Source: Bostrychus sinensis (taxonomy: Eukaryota; Chordata; Actinopteri; Gobiiformes; Eleotridae). From it: a stretch of 64,000 nt of DNA. The translations under genes and the position numbers were made by a program. The notes beneath the pieces are model-generated. The model saw only the letters and a program-made list of their open reading frames with translations, searched no databases and had not been told where the DNA came from. The DNA lies in NCBI GenBank assembly GCA_020698575.1, contig CM036243.1:41643554-41707553 (forward strand). The letters are read 5' to 3'. This document shows, piece after piece, positions 43,601 through 53,725 of this stretch; the first letter of the stretch is position 1; every line of letters starts with the position of its first letter.

Positions 43601-45404
43601 AGTTTAACCATGAGTTTAACCATGACTTTAACCATGACTTTAACCATGACTTTAACCATGACTTTAACCATGAGTTTAACCAGAGTTAAATCAGTCTGAA
43701 CTGCACATGAATTGACTCTGAGGCCAGAGCTGGGCTTCACTGAACCAGACGCACAACATTCAGCTCGTCCTCTGAGTACGGATCACCTGCTGGTGTTCAG
43801 GCCCACGCTGGTGTTCAGGGTCAGTGGTGTTCAGGCCCACAGTGGTGTTCGGGCCCACGCTGGTGTTCGGGCCCACGCTGGTGTTCGGGCCCACGCTGGT
43901 GTTCGGGCCCACGCTGGTGTTCGGGCCAACGCTGGTGTTTGGGCCCACGCTGGTGTTCAGGGTCAGTGGTCTTCAGGGTCAGTGGTGTTCAGGCCCACGC
44001 CGGTGTTCAGGGTCAGTGGTGTTCAGGGCCACGCCGGTGTTCAGGGTCAGTGGTGTTCAGGCCCACGCCGGTGTTCAGGGTCAGTGGTGTTCGGGCCCAC
44101 GCCGGTGTTCAGGGTCAGTGGTGTTCGGGCCCACGCCGGTGTTCAGGGTCAGTGGTGTTCGGGCCCACGCCGTGTTCAGGGTCAGTGGTGTTCGGGCCCA
44201 CGCCGGTGTTCGGGCCCACGCCGGTGTTCAGGGTCAGTGGTGTTCGGGCCCACGCTGGTGTTCAGGCCCACGCCGGTGTTCAGGGTCAGTGGGTGTCAGG
44301 CCCACGCCGGTGTTCAGGGTCAGTGGTGTTCAGGCCCACGCCGGTGTTCAGGGTCAGTGGTGTTCAGGCCCACGCCGGTGTTCAGGGTCAGTGGTGTTCA
44401 GGCCCACGCCGGTGTTCAGGGTCAGTGGTGTTCAGGCCCACGCTGGTGTTCGGGCCCACGCCGGTGTTCGGGCCCACGCCGGTGTTCGGGCCCACGCCGG
44501 TGTTCAGGGTCAGTGGTGTTCGGGCCCACACCGGTGTTCAGGGTCAGTGGTGTTCAGGCCCACACCGGTGTTCAGGGTCAGTGGTGTTCGGGCCCACGCC
44601 GGTGTTCGGGCCCACGCCGGTGTTCGGGCCCACGCCGGTGTTCAGGCCCACGCCGGTGTTCAGGGTTTTTGAGTTGGCCCCAAAAATCTTGAGGGATCCT
44701 TTGCCTTGAGTTATTGAGTTTTTGCAGTATTTTCTTTTTTACAGTGTTTTTGTTTAAAAATACAACTTTAAAACACTTTTAGCCAATACTCAGTGTCTAT
44801 TGTAATGTTTTTATAGAAATATATGGAGAAAAACATGAAAAAGATTGTGATTGAGGAAAGTTGTATTGTTGGGAGTCTGCGTGGGATTTTGGTAAATTTA
44901 GGGCCGTGATGCTCCTGACTTTGGGAATGGCTGCCTTAAACTAATGACTCTAATTTTGGGGAATTTTTTTGTTAATGTATGTTGTATTTATGTTCAATAA
45001 ATAAATTCATTCATTCATTCATAAAGCGCTGGACTAAACCCTGAATGAACATCTTTGTTACATATCATCACTCTAGCATAAGAAATATCAAAATGAATGA
45101 AAAGATGCCTTTGAACCTGCAGGTGTTCAGAGGCAGCGTGGTCTGAGTTCTGGGCGTTTTTGTGTCGTCTTTAAAAACTCTGCTCTCGTTTGTTGTTCCC
45201 CCGCAGGAGTTCGCGGATAACCTGGGCATCCCGTTCCTGGAGACGAGCGCGAAGAGTGCGACGAACGTGGAGCAGGCGTTCATGACGATGGCGGCGGAGA
45301 TAAAGAAACGCATGGGCCCCGGGGCCACGGCGGGCTCCTCGGAGAAGAGCAACGTGAAGATCCAGAGCAAACCAGTCAACACCAGCTCCGGGGGCTGCTG
45401 CTGA
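32911..45404 (+). CDS. rab1a: Ras-related small GTPase Rab1A, complete six-exon gene
   Basis: Coding exons 32911-32924, 34454-34526, 36970-37065, 38083-38178, 38739-38870 and 45207-45404, all GT-AG and phase-consistent, sum to 609 nt (202 aa plus stop). P-loop GDSGVGKS at residues 15-22, switch I effector Thr40 in YISTIGVDF, switch II WDTAGQ at 62-67, NKCD at 121-124 and ETSAK at 149-153 are all intact. The C-terminus ends in CC for double geranylgeranylation. Known role: ER-to-Golgi vesicle tethering and early autophagy. The C-terminal half ([12 protein letters not shown]) matches Rab1A better than Rab1B. The start MNPEYDYLF lacks the MSS extension of human RAB1A. Protein sequence is conserved while introns 1, 3, 4 and 5 are loaded with minisatellites. 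Confidence 0.96.
33735..34360. repeat. 22-bp minisatellite in rab1a intron 1
   Basis: Units of AGGTCTAAAACAAGGACTAAACC, about 28 copies, a composite of the CTAAACCAGG family. Confidence 0.93.
34454..34526 (+). CDS. rab1a: rab1a coding exon 2 (P-loop)
   Basis: Acceptor TTTCCCCAG, then [20 protein letters not shown], ending GCA|GTAAGT in phase 0. Confidence 0.95.
34795..35050. mobile_element. MITE copy in rab1a intron 2
   Basis: Interior similar to 53080-53388 and 5112-5658 (CATCTTCTACAA, AATTCTTAGCTGTG, ACTGTACCCAGCCC end). The left end is lost. Confidence 0.55.
35728..36718. mobile_element. hAT-like MITE (TAGGGGTGTAACGATAC ends) with a nested hAT-like MITE
   Basis: Outer ends TAGGGGTGTAACGAT and, inverted, TCAGGGGTGTAATCGAT. 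Its interior matches the uninterrupted inverse copy at 52537-52996. The inner insertion at 35876-36459 separates sequences that are contiguous in that copy. It sits in rab1a intron 2. Confidence 0.75.
35876..36459. mobile_element. Nested hAT-type MITE, 584 bp, 8-bp target duplication
   Basis: Ends TAGGGATGTAACA and (inverted) TAGGGATGTAACG, flanked by GCCAAAAA on both sides (35868-35875 and 36460-36467). The paralogue at 52845-52852 has a single GCCAAAAA, which marks the pre-insertion state. No transposase. Confidence 0.88.
36970..37065 (+). CDS. rab1a: rab1a coding exon 3 (switch I)
   Basis: 96 nt from GTTCCAG|GAC to CAGATC|GTAAGC, residues 30-61. Confidence 0.95.
37080..38072. repeat. 11-bp minisatellite filling rab1a intron 3
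   Basis: About 90 units of CCAGGACTAAA and CCAGGTCTAAA run from 14 nt after the exon 3 donor to 10 nt before the exon 4 acceptor. Confidence 0.96.
38083..38178 (+). CDS. rab1a: rab1a coding exon 4 (switch II)
   Basis: 96 nt from GTTTTCAG|TGG to GACCAG|GTCTGT, residues 62-93 including WDTAGQERF. Confidence 0.95.
38203..38708. repeat. 11-bp minisatellite filling rab1a intron 4
   Basis: About 45 units of GTTTATGTTGG, GTTTATTTTGA and variants occupy nearly all of the 560-bp intron. Confidence 0.95.
38739..38870 (+). CDS. rab1a: rab1a coding exon 5
   Basis: 132 nt from TGTGGCAG|GAG to GCCAAG|GTCAGT, residues 94-137 with the NKCD guanine-binding motif. Confidence 0.95.
39716..40343. mobile_element. 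Foldback element with nested inverted repeats (possibly Penelope-like)
   Basis: Outer arms (39716-39810 and about 40235-40343, about 85% alike when inverted) begin GCAAAAACAACGAAATACCC. Inside lies a second, near-perfect inverted repeat at 39817-39930. The right arm contains a hammerhead-like core at 40217-40256. Lies in rab1a intron 5. Confidence 0.6.
40217..40256 (+). ncRNA. Decayed hammerhead-ribozyme-like motif
   Basis: CTGATGA (40222-40228), a small stem GCTG/CAGC (40231-40234 with 40238-40241), GAAA (40242-40245), then CACGCT and GGGGC. GTCCC at 40217-40221 can pair with GGGGC at 40252-40256 as stem I. Two unpaired bases before stem II and GCT instead of GTT at the expected cleavage site argue against activity. 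The opposite arm of the element keeps GTT at the matching site. Confidence 0.3.
40480..41062. mobile_element. MITE (AGGGCTGCAAATAAAGATCA ends) with an inserted LINE tail
   Basis: Ends are inverted (AGGGCTGCAA... and ...TTGTTGCAGCTCT), similar in style to 19974-20345. At 40877-40996 the interior is the reverse complement of the L2 LINE 3' end seen at about 10400-10525. Confidence 0.55.
40877..40996 (-). mobile_element. L2-type LINE 3' tail
   Basis: Reverse complement of the plus-strand tail at about 10400-10520 (TTTTATTTGTATG..., CAAAGGGCTTCACAAACAG). Confidence 0.7.
41108..43687. repeat. 12-bp minisatellite, about 215 copies, rab1a intron 5
   Basis: Units of ATGAGTTTAACC with ATGACTTTAACC, ATGCGTTTAACC, ATGAGTCTAACC and shortened variants. 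Because the unit is 12 bp, both strands stay open for hundreds of codons. Variants cluster in runs, which suggests block duplication. Confidence 0.97.
43785..44670. repeat. Composite minisatellite, rab1a intron 5
   Basis: Two modules alternate, GTGTTCAGGGTCAGTG and GTGTTCGGGCCCACGCCG, in irregular order, followed by a MITE end. Confidence 0.92.
44668..44920 (+). mobile_element. Transposon copy upstream of rab1a exon 6
   Basis: Begins GAGTTGGCCCCAAAAATCTT. About 250 bp match 46205-46490 in inverted orientation at roughly 90% by eye. Confidence 0.7.
45207..45404 (+). CDS. rab1a: rab1a terminal coding exon 6
   Basis: CCCCGCAG|GAGTTC, residues 138-202, ending GGCC then TGA at 45402-45404. A 3' UTR of about 700 nt follows. 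Confidence 0.95.
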   Translation, partial: EFADNLGIPFLETSAKSATNVEQAFMTMAAEIKKRMGPGATAGSSEKSNVKIQSKPVNTSSGGCC

Positions 45405-46083
45405 AGCCCGAGAGCCGGACCCGGAACCAGACCGAGACCGAAGACCGGACCGAACCAGCGGGAACAGAGACTCAGAGCGGTTTGTGGCAGCGGCACCAAA
45501 TCCTCCTCTTTTTAACCTTTACTACAGTTTTTGGATTAGATTATTGTTTTTCCACATTGTTCTCTATGAATAGAGTCCAGAGAAGTTCCACCGGAGACCC
45601 TCCACGGCTTTTTTTTCTCTAAATACGACTTTTACGCCACGACTTTTCCACCGGCGTCCGCTCGCTTTTTAGCTCTTTCAGCTGTTCAGTCGCCACGTTT
45701 TCGAGTGCTTTCCTGCTTCTTTTCAGCCCCACGTTTTGTGTGCGTCGCGGCTAAAATGGGAGCGGTCGCCGGTGGAGACGTGGCTCTGCCTGGGCCTCGG
45801 TTATATTTAAGTTAATTATTCTTAGTCTTTTTATTTCTTTGTTTAAACTCTGATGATTAAAAAAAGAAAAAAGCCGTCCCTGAAACTGGGAGAGAACCGC
45901 CTCGTGAATAATTTCTGTGGGAATGGGAGCTTAAGATATCTGTGTAAAGTTAAAAAAAATGCATAAATAAAAATGTATGGGTTGGTTTGATAAAGTTGTG
46001 GGGTTAGGACCCTGATCTGGACCAGGTCAGTGTAAAGTCAGACGCATTACTCTGTTGTACTATTTTAAAATATTGTAATATCA

Positions 46084-46089
46084 AATAAA
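46084..46089 (+). other. rab1a: Polyadenylation signal, rab1a
   Basis: AATAAA followed by a T/G-rich stretch. An earlier AATAAA lies near 45966. Confidence 0.55.
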
Positions 46090-46204
46090 TGGCCTTTGCT
46101 TTGGACAAATGTTTACTGCCCCTCTCTTCAGTTCCAGTTCAGCTCTGGGTTGTTTTTCCCTTCCTTGTGTCCTCGTCTCTTGCTTTATTTTCATTAGAAA
46201 GAGC

Positions 46205-46870
46205 ATTGGTTGAATACATTTTTATCAATGGCCCTCCTTAAATTCACCAAAATCCCACACAGAGCCCCAACAATACAACTTCCCTCCATCCTAAATTTTA
46301 TTTTCATGTTTTTCTCCATATATTTCTATAAAAACATTACAAAAGACACTGACTATTGGCTAAAAAGTGTTTTAAAGTTTTTATTTTTAAACATAAACAC
46401 TAAAAAATAAAATACTGCAAAAACTCAACAACTCAAGGCAAAGGATCCCTCAAGATTTTTGGGGCCAACTCAAAATCTTAAGTTTTCCACACTTTCACTT
46501 AATTTGATGTTCATACGTCTAAAAACTTTTCAAATTTTTAAGTTTTTCTCTCTATCATTATTTTTTTACTCATCTTACAGCCAACTTACAGTGTTATTCT
46601 TTTGTTAAATGTAGTATATTTAGTTTTTATTATTATCAATAATACTTTTTCTGAACAGTGGAGTCAGTTGCTGTAAGATGAGCTGAAAAAATAAAGATAG
46701 TGAGTAAAACTTAAAATTTCAAGTTTTTAGATGTATGAACGTTAAATTTGGTGAGTAAAAAAATATTAGTTGTTGAAAATCTTGAGATTTTGAGTTGATC
46801 ACTAAAACTCAAAAATCTTGATGGATCCTGTTGCCTTGAGTTTTCGCAGCATTGTTTTTTACAGTGCATT
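46205..46870 (-). mobile_element. Transposon copies downstream of rab1a
   Basis: 46205-46490 is the inverted partner of 44668-44920. A related, partly inverted segment at 46435-46870 ends ATCTTGATGGATCCTGTTGC and TTTTTTACAGTGCA, so one copy may be nested in another. Confidence 0.6.
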
Positions 46871-47224
46871 TCAAACTCAATTTCTTTTCATGTGCTTAAT
46901 ATAGACAGCCTCTGGGGCCCCTGCAGTAGCTTCGTTTGCGGACCCCACTTTGGGAACCACTGATGTAACCTATATTATTGTGATATTTGCATTAATCCAA
47001 TTATGTTAGGAGTTAAATGATCGTGTTTTTGCTGCTGTTCAGACTGCTCGTGGCTTTGTTCATGAGCTTTAATCTCAGAAAGTCTGGACACTGACGTCTT
47101 TCTTTCGTTATTGGTCGGTGATGTTACTTCACAGAGAACTGTCACAACTGAAAAGTGTTCATAAATGCAGCAAATACAGCTTTAGTCAGTTTTGTTCAGT
47201 CTTGAGAGAGGGACAGCTTTTAGT

Positions 47225-47437
47225 GAACTCATTCATTCCTCTGCATTTGACCCATCCTTCAGTGTCTCTGGGGTTAAACCTGTCAGGATCACATCTGGAG
47301 GATTATTGTGCACTGTTTTCAGGTTGAAACTGGAGGAAACCCACCCAGACACAGCAAGAACGTGACAACTCCACAGAGAAAGGCCTCGCACCGTCCGGGA
47401 ATTGAACCTGGGACCTTCTAGCTGCTGCCAGGGCAAC
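47225..47437 (-). mobile_element. tRNA-derived SINE fragment
   Basis: B box GGTTCAATTCC on the minus strand near 47398-47408, then a typical SINE body (GGGTGGGTTTCCTCCAGTTT). The A-box half is partly lost at the hAT junction. Confidence 0.55.
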
Positions 47438-47445
47438 ATTTAGTC

Positions 47446-47881
47446 CAGGGGTCTCCAACCTTTTTTCCCCGGAGAGCTACTTTAATAAAATAAAAATGGC
47501 AGAGAGCTACTCGTGCTTTGTAATATTCTTCCACTTATTTTCTTTAAGAGTCACAGGTACTGGACCCAATTCCAGTAACTGGGCCTCAGGTGGGGTGGAC
47601 AGTGGACAGTCAGTCGCAGGGTTAACACTTTCAACCCAAAGAAATCTTATTTTCTTTTCCTTGACCATTTACAACATGTTGGTGTCCGTAGCTCACATTA
47701 TAATTTAAAACAAGAAAAATCTATAGTTCCCTGTTTACTTTGAAACAAAACTCTATCGCCTCATCTTAAAAATAATTTTGTGCACAAAGGGGACGAGCAC
47801 CTATGAATTTGACTGAATACATACACAAGTTGGTTTGCCAATGGTCAAATTAAATTTGCCCAATCAGGTTGGAGACCCCTG
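47446..47881. mobile_element. hAT-like MITE, 436 bp
   Basis: Ends CAGGGGTCTCCAACCT and exactly inverted AGGTTGGAGACCCCTG. The flanking 8-mers ATTTAGTC (47438-47445) and GTTTAATC (47882-47889) match at 6 of 8 positions, a decayed target duplication. Confidence 0.8.
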
Positions 47882-47889
47882 GTTTAATC

Positions 47890-49255
47890 TAACAAAAATC
47901 TTTTTCTAATCTGTCCATAAAGCAGATGACGTCCTGTGGGGCTTGTGCAGGCGTTCATGTCCTTATTTCAACTCGAGTTTCCAGAGAACCACATGAACTC
48001 TGCTTTAGCTCAGGTTACAAATGCTGGGTCTCTAACTGGTTTGTTTTTTTTCTTATCCACTGACTTTTTCACACATGTTCTGAAAGATACTTTACTCAAA
48101 TTTGTCATTAAATTATAAAACAATATAAAGTCATCCATCACAGCGCTGGTTGTCACTGCTGAACCCAGTTTAACCCTGATCATTTCACTGTGACCCACTT
48201 TTTACAGAACAGTGATTTTTCTAAATAACTTTATACTTACACCTTTATTTCATGTCATTAAAACAATTACTTTCTCAGATGAACACTTAAAACCAGCAAA
48301 GAGATGGAAGTGGATCTCCTTGAGCCCAGATGAATTTAATAAAACAATTTCATTTCTTACTTAACCTTTGTGTCCCACTGAAGACAAAACAATGTCTTTT
48401 CCAGTTTTGTTGATCTCTCTGCAGTGGTTCTTTTCTTTTCTCTGTGTCTAAGCTGTGTATTTTATCACTGATGTTGATTTTTCTAAACACAAATCTAATT
48501 TTACTTCATGTTTACTTTCGCTGACTAAATCTGAGACTCTGCTGCTGTTCAGAGACAAAATGTCCTCGTCACAAAACATCACAGAAATAGTACACATCTT
48601 TTAATATTAGGTATTTATGATTATAAATACCAACTATTTAATCATGTTCAGAATTGTAACCCTTTATATGCCAGGGTATGTAATAGCATCTCAATTCTTA
48701 AGAAACACACACAAAAATGAAATATTTTAATATTCTCAAAGCAAACATTTAGTTTAGATTTTGTTTGCAATAAACATACTGTTAAGTGACAAAGCTGTAC
48801 CCATCCCTAAAGATCATATTACATGTAATAATAGTATGTTAATATTTTTCTACTTTTTTTTTACATAAATCTTTTAATCAACGTGCGCCCTGACTGGTAC
48901 GCACTAAAAGTATAAAAATGAATACTATTTTTATGAAGTTTTGTGAGTGCGACAATGTAACTTTAAAAAATTGTGGTATAGAGGTTAATTTTGTCTGGCA
49001 GCACATAATCTGATGTAAAATAAGGAAATGGCTCATAGGGACACATGTTTTTTATTCAGACACACAACTGTATTATCAGTACACAGCCAAACATTTTATA
49101 CATTTATTTTAAATATAATATTACATCTGAGTCCAATGTGTCTTTAAAGATCATGGTTCACAAGCTGGACAGCTGAAAGTACTTTTAACACTAGAATTCA
49201 CTTTATGTTGGACGAACTAAAGCAAAAAGGCACAGAGTGTTTATGGTTGTTTTAG
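47890..49255. other. AT-rich intergenic stretch, no supported feature
   Basis: Short random frames only. I see no exon, RNA gene or transposon ends here. Confidence 0.55.
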
Positions 49256-49263
49256 GTTTCAAC

Positions 49264-50241
49264 TAAGGGTGCTCCGATCAGGGTTTTTGAGGCCGATCAC
49301 CGATCAGCCTCTGCTGTGATCGGCCGATACCGATCATGGCCGATACCGATCACGTGGTCTTCAATGTAGTAATGTATTGTATGCAAGCTATTATTAGTTC
49401 CATTTGAAAAATACTGTAGTCTTTGTAAATATAAAAGAACAACAAAATTCTACTTATTTTTGTTTTAGAAGAGGTTTTGTTGCATTATTGGTCTTTAATG
49501 TGTGCCCAGTGTCTGTGTGGCTTTGTTTGAATGCTCCGCTGATGTAAAAATCAGCTGTTCTTAATTGGTTCCTTTAATGCGAGTCCGCGGGTGCAGCGCC
49601 TGTGTCCGCGTAACGCGCAGCCAAACCAGGTTGAAACACAGAGGACTAAAGAGCAAACAGCTCCTGCTGCCAGTTTTGACAACGTCTGAATGAAGAAAAC
49701 GTGCAAAGAGAGCAGAGAAGACAACGATGAAAGGTGCTCCTCTCAGACACACGGACACATGGGCTGCCTTTTTACTTTCTCTTTCCATCAGCAGCCATTT
49801 GGTGCAGTTTAAGCCACAAAACGCACAGTTTTCTCCGCGCAACAAGACACAGGCAGACTCTGAACTTTCTTAATCCTTTTAACGTAACTGTTAGCGGGTT
49901 AGCTGTAGCTCTATTTACGTTGGTGTTTGCAAATACACGCACTGCTGCGCCTCGGTTCTGTCCCGTGCGCTCCTAAAGCAGGCGGGGACACAGCGGGGAC
50001 ACAAAGCAGCGCCTCCAGGGCAGGTTTGTGTTCGTTATAACCAGGGCTTAACTTAAAAACACTGCTAAAATAACGCTACTGCTGTTTAATCAAACCGGAG
50101 TTGCAGGACAGTAAATGTGAGAGCCTCGCGTGTTTATTGTAATTTGATCGGCCCTTCTGATCGGCCCATTTTACCGATCACTCTATTTTTAGCCATGATC
50201 GGCCGATCATGATCGGCGGCCGATCGATCGGAGCACCCTTA
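49264..50241. mobile_element. hAT-type non-autonomous transposon, 978 bp, perfect ends
   Basis: Ends TAAGGGTGCTCCGATC and its exact inverse, flanked by a perfect 8-bp duplication GTTTCAAC (49256-49263, 50242-50249). The subterminal parts are rich in CGATCGGCC-type palindromes. The CpG-rich centre at about 49560-50110 is not obviously transposon sequence. It lies 30 bp from the 3' end of zinc-finger gene A. Confidence 0.9.
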
Positions 50242-50924
50242 GTTTCAACAGTACGTTTGAGTGAAGCCCTTTAACCGGACTGCTGATGCTCTTCTTCCCG
50301 CTGATGTGCACTCTCGTGTGAGTTCAGAATACATTTTCTCGCGAACCTCTTGGCGCACACCGAGCAGCTGAACGGTTTCTCTCCGGCCTGCGTCCTCGTG
50401 TGCCTCAGAGGATCTCCCTTTTGCGAGCGCGTCCGACCGCAGTCCGAACACTCGTGCCGTCTCTCCTCCAGGTGAGCGTCCCTGTGTCTCGCCAACGCAC
50501 GCTCGTCCGAGAAACTTTTGAGAGCCTTCTCCCCCTCGTGGCTCTGCGAGTGCCTCTTGAGCCGATACTCAGCACGCGAAGCCTTTGTTGCAGACTGCAC
50601 AGCTGAAAGGTCTCTCCTCAGGTGTGCATCGCCACGTGTCTCCTCAGAGAACTCTCCTGGATGAATCCTTTGTCACAAAACGGACATTTGAACGGCTTCG
50701 CCTCCGAATGGATCGCCATGTGCACCTTGATATAGCTCTTTTCTGCAAATCCTTTACCGCAGACTGGACACATGAAAGGCTTCTCTCCCGTGTGTTTTCT
50801 CATGTGCTTCTTCAGGTTCGTCTGCTGAGTGTAGCCCTTACTGCAGACCGCGCAGACAAACCGCTTCTCCCCGGTGTGAAGCTCGACGTGCGCCCTCAGA
50901 GTACTCTTATCCGCAAAACATTTC

Positions 50925-52224
50925 TCACAAACGGGACAGCCGAAAGGTTTCTCTCCCGTGTGGACCATCATGTGTCGCTTGTACTGGTGTTCGAAAGCAA
51001 ACCCTCTGCTGCACGCCGAGCAGCTGAAGGCGTGCTCTCCCGTGTGGATCTTCATGTGTCGCCTCAATGAAGCTTTTGCCTGAAAACATTTTAGCGCAAA
51101 GCGAACACGTGGCGGGTTTTTCTTCCGAGTGCGTTCTTGAGTGTTTCATGAGAGATCTTTTCTTTGTAAAGCACTGCTCGCAGACGGAACACTTGAATGA
51201 TTGCTCTCTGTGAACTAACATGTGTCTGTGTAAAACGTATTTACGTGAAAACCCCTTCCCGCACTCAGAGCACCTGTGTTTTTTGTCGTTTCCTCCCACA
51301 CCGGTCACAGAGGAGTCCGGATCTATGCCCGAGGACTGGCTTTCACTGAAATTAATGTTCTTTGTCACACCTGAACAGATGTTATGATGAACTCTCAGAT
51401 GTCGCGTCAGACTGGATTTTTGCTTGAAAGCTTTATCACAGACGGAACACTTTTGGAGCCGCTCTTCCGAGTGAACCAGCATGTGTCTCTGTAAATCTGA
51501 AACACGCGGAAACCTCTTCCCACACTCCGAGCACCTGTGCGGTTTTCCATTTCCTGCCTCGTCGGTCACAGAGACGTCAGGATTTACCTCTGAGGACTGC
51601 TCTTCTGAGTGGGTCCTCACGTGTTTTTCCAAAGTTAGTTTTTTTGCAAATGCCTTGTCACAAACTGAACAGACGTAAGGTTTCTCTCCGGTGTGGATCC
51701 TTATGTGTCTCTTTGCGTTGCTTTTACGTCTGAAACACTGGCCACAAAAGGGACACTTGAACGGTTTCTGTCCCGTGTGAATCAACACGTGTCTCTGTAA
51801 CTCTGAAAAACGCACAAACTCCTTCCCACAGTCTGAGCACCTGTGAGGTTTTCGGTTTCCTCCCACGTCAGTAACAGAGGAGTAAGGCTTCATCGCTGCT
51901 GTCGCCGAGCTGCGGTCCAGTTCTGCGCCGGTCGCCGTGTGGGCTGGGGGTTCCCAGTGGAGGGTCCAGTCCTCTGAGCGGTCCGCGGCGTGCTCCTCAC
52001 TATCTGAGTGTAACTGTGTGAGTGGATCTGAGCTGCAGCCTGCTTCTGCTCCACAGTCCTCTCCATTAGTTTCCTCTCTGTTCTCCTCAGTTGGTCTTTG
52101 ATGAAGCACAGAGGACTTGTCTTCATCATCTTCAGTTTTGACAGAGACCATGTGAAAAGGAAACTCTTCCGGCTCCTGTTTGATGCACAGCTCTGGTTCC
52201 TCTTTAATGTGGGGGGGCTCCAGA
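50925..52224 (-). CDS. Zinc-finger gene A exon 2, surviving open frame
   Basis: Seven complete fingers (HRCSDCGKEF, FKCPFCGQCF, YVCSVCDKAF, HRCSECGKRF, QKCSVCDKAF, HRCSECGKGF, FKCSVCEQCF). Linkers such as SSVTDVGGN and DPDSSVTGVGGN separate the finger groups. Confidence 0.8.
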
Positions 52225-52536
52225 CTGGACACAAACAACACACAGCATTTGACAAATATATTGTGGTTCTCACTCATTCAATCCATGGCTGATCTTAAAA
52301 CATGGAACGATAATCTGTTTAAGGTGAGTACAAGGTAAAGATTTTTGCGTAGGGTGACCAGATGTTCCTATTTAACCGGGACAGTCCAAGTTTTAGGCTC
52401 CTTGTCCCATGTCCTAACACAGATTTATAAAAACGTTGTTCCAATTTAAACAACAGAAAAGTACAGGAAACTTAAAGTCATTAATCTGAAGACTTTTCTC
52501 ACTAAATTTATTTACAATGTCGTTTTATTAGGGCTG

Positions 52537-52996
52537 TAACAATACAGTAACTATTGATTTATCAATTTTTTTTCCTACGATACAACTACATCAATGCATA
52601 AGACCTTGTATCGTATCGTTTTCTAGGAAGTGAATATCAGCTACACATGAAGAATCGATCAATAATATCAGAAATATCAAAATTAGAAATTTGTATGTTA
52701 AAATAAAACCAGATATGGCTTTTTGGAGATAATTTTTGTGTTTTTAATTAAATAAAATGTTACATTCAGCTTTTCTTTGCTCTCTGTCTGCTGGACATAA
52801 TCAACCCCGACCGCGGTGCTACATTTGAGAGTAAACTTTTATGATTTTTGGCAAAAAGTTGCTGTATCGATTATCGATACGAAGGTGTTGGATCGTATCG
52901 TTCCAAATTAGCCAATATCATTCTTGAATCGTATCGAAAGACTTTTAATTGATACATATCATATTGTTGCAAAAATTTATCATTACACTCCTACGT
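52537..52996. mobile_element. hAT-like MITE, uninterrupted copy
   Basis: Reverse-complement relative of 35728-36718 without the 584-bp inner insertion. It lies in the intron of zinc-finger gene A. Confidence 0.75.
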
Positions 52997-53079
52997 TTTA
53001 TCAATAAATTTAAAGCATATTCAAAACTTAAGCGAGCTTAACTGGCATCATGTACTCTGAATAACAGACATGTAGAACT

Positions 53080-53388
53080 GGGTACCGCTAAGATTTTTTT
53101 GATCCCAGTTCTTAAACGATACCTGATTTTCGATCCCGGTGCCTGAGCGATACTTTTTCTGATTCCTATGGTGAGCTAATTCATCTTCTACAATAATTAA
53201 ACACAATAATATTCAATAAAAGCTAAATTCTTAGCTGTAAGTTAAAACCAGTAGTTTGATTCATGCAAAGGAAATGTTCCATTTGGTATTAAAACTTGGT
53301 ATTGAATAAAAAATATTTTACCAGTAGCATTGTAACTTTTCTTTCGATTCCACAGAGGTATTGTATAACAGTACCCAGCCCTACAGTC
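53080..53388. mobile_element. MITE, full-length-looking copy
   Basis: Ends AACTGGGTACCG and (inverted) TAGGGCTGGGTACTG. Same family as 5112-5658 and 34795-35050; lies in the intron of gene A. Confidence 0.65.
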
Positions 53389-53725
53389 TGTGTGCATTTC
53401 AGAGGCTTTTTTTTTTTTTTTTGTAACTTGGTGAGTTTAAATGCACTGTGAAAAAAATGTTTTCAGTTTTTGGGTCTCGAAATCTCGTCACCCTATGTTT
53501 TTGCAGCTGGTTATTTCTGTGATTCCTCGATGAGACGTGAGCTGAAATTACGCAGTCTCAAAAATATTTCTGTATCAACCTGACTCCAGCGCCAGCCAAA
53601 GCTGACACTGAACACAGTAAAATAAACTCTGACTAATGTAGAGGGGAAAAGTAGCACATTGTCCTTTGAAAACACGCAGTCTCTGACAGTATGTCACTGT
53701 AACCCAGCTCTTACATAAGCGCTGA

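Noticed and set aside
42307..43740. 460-, 340- and 321-codon frames on both strands
   Set aside because: Translation of the 12-bp array in rab1a intron 5. Periodicity of a multiple of three keeps any stop-free frame open.
43712..44709. 326-, 282- and 256-codon frames
   Set aside because: All three plus frames are open across the composite minisatellite; no protein-like composition.
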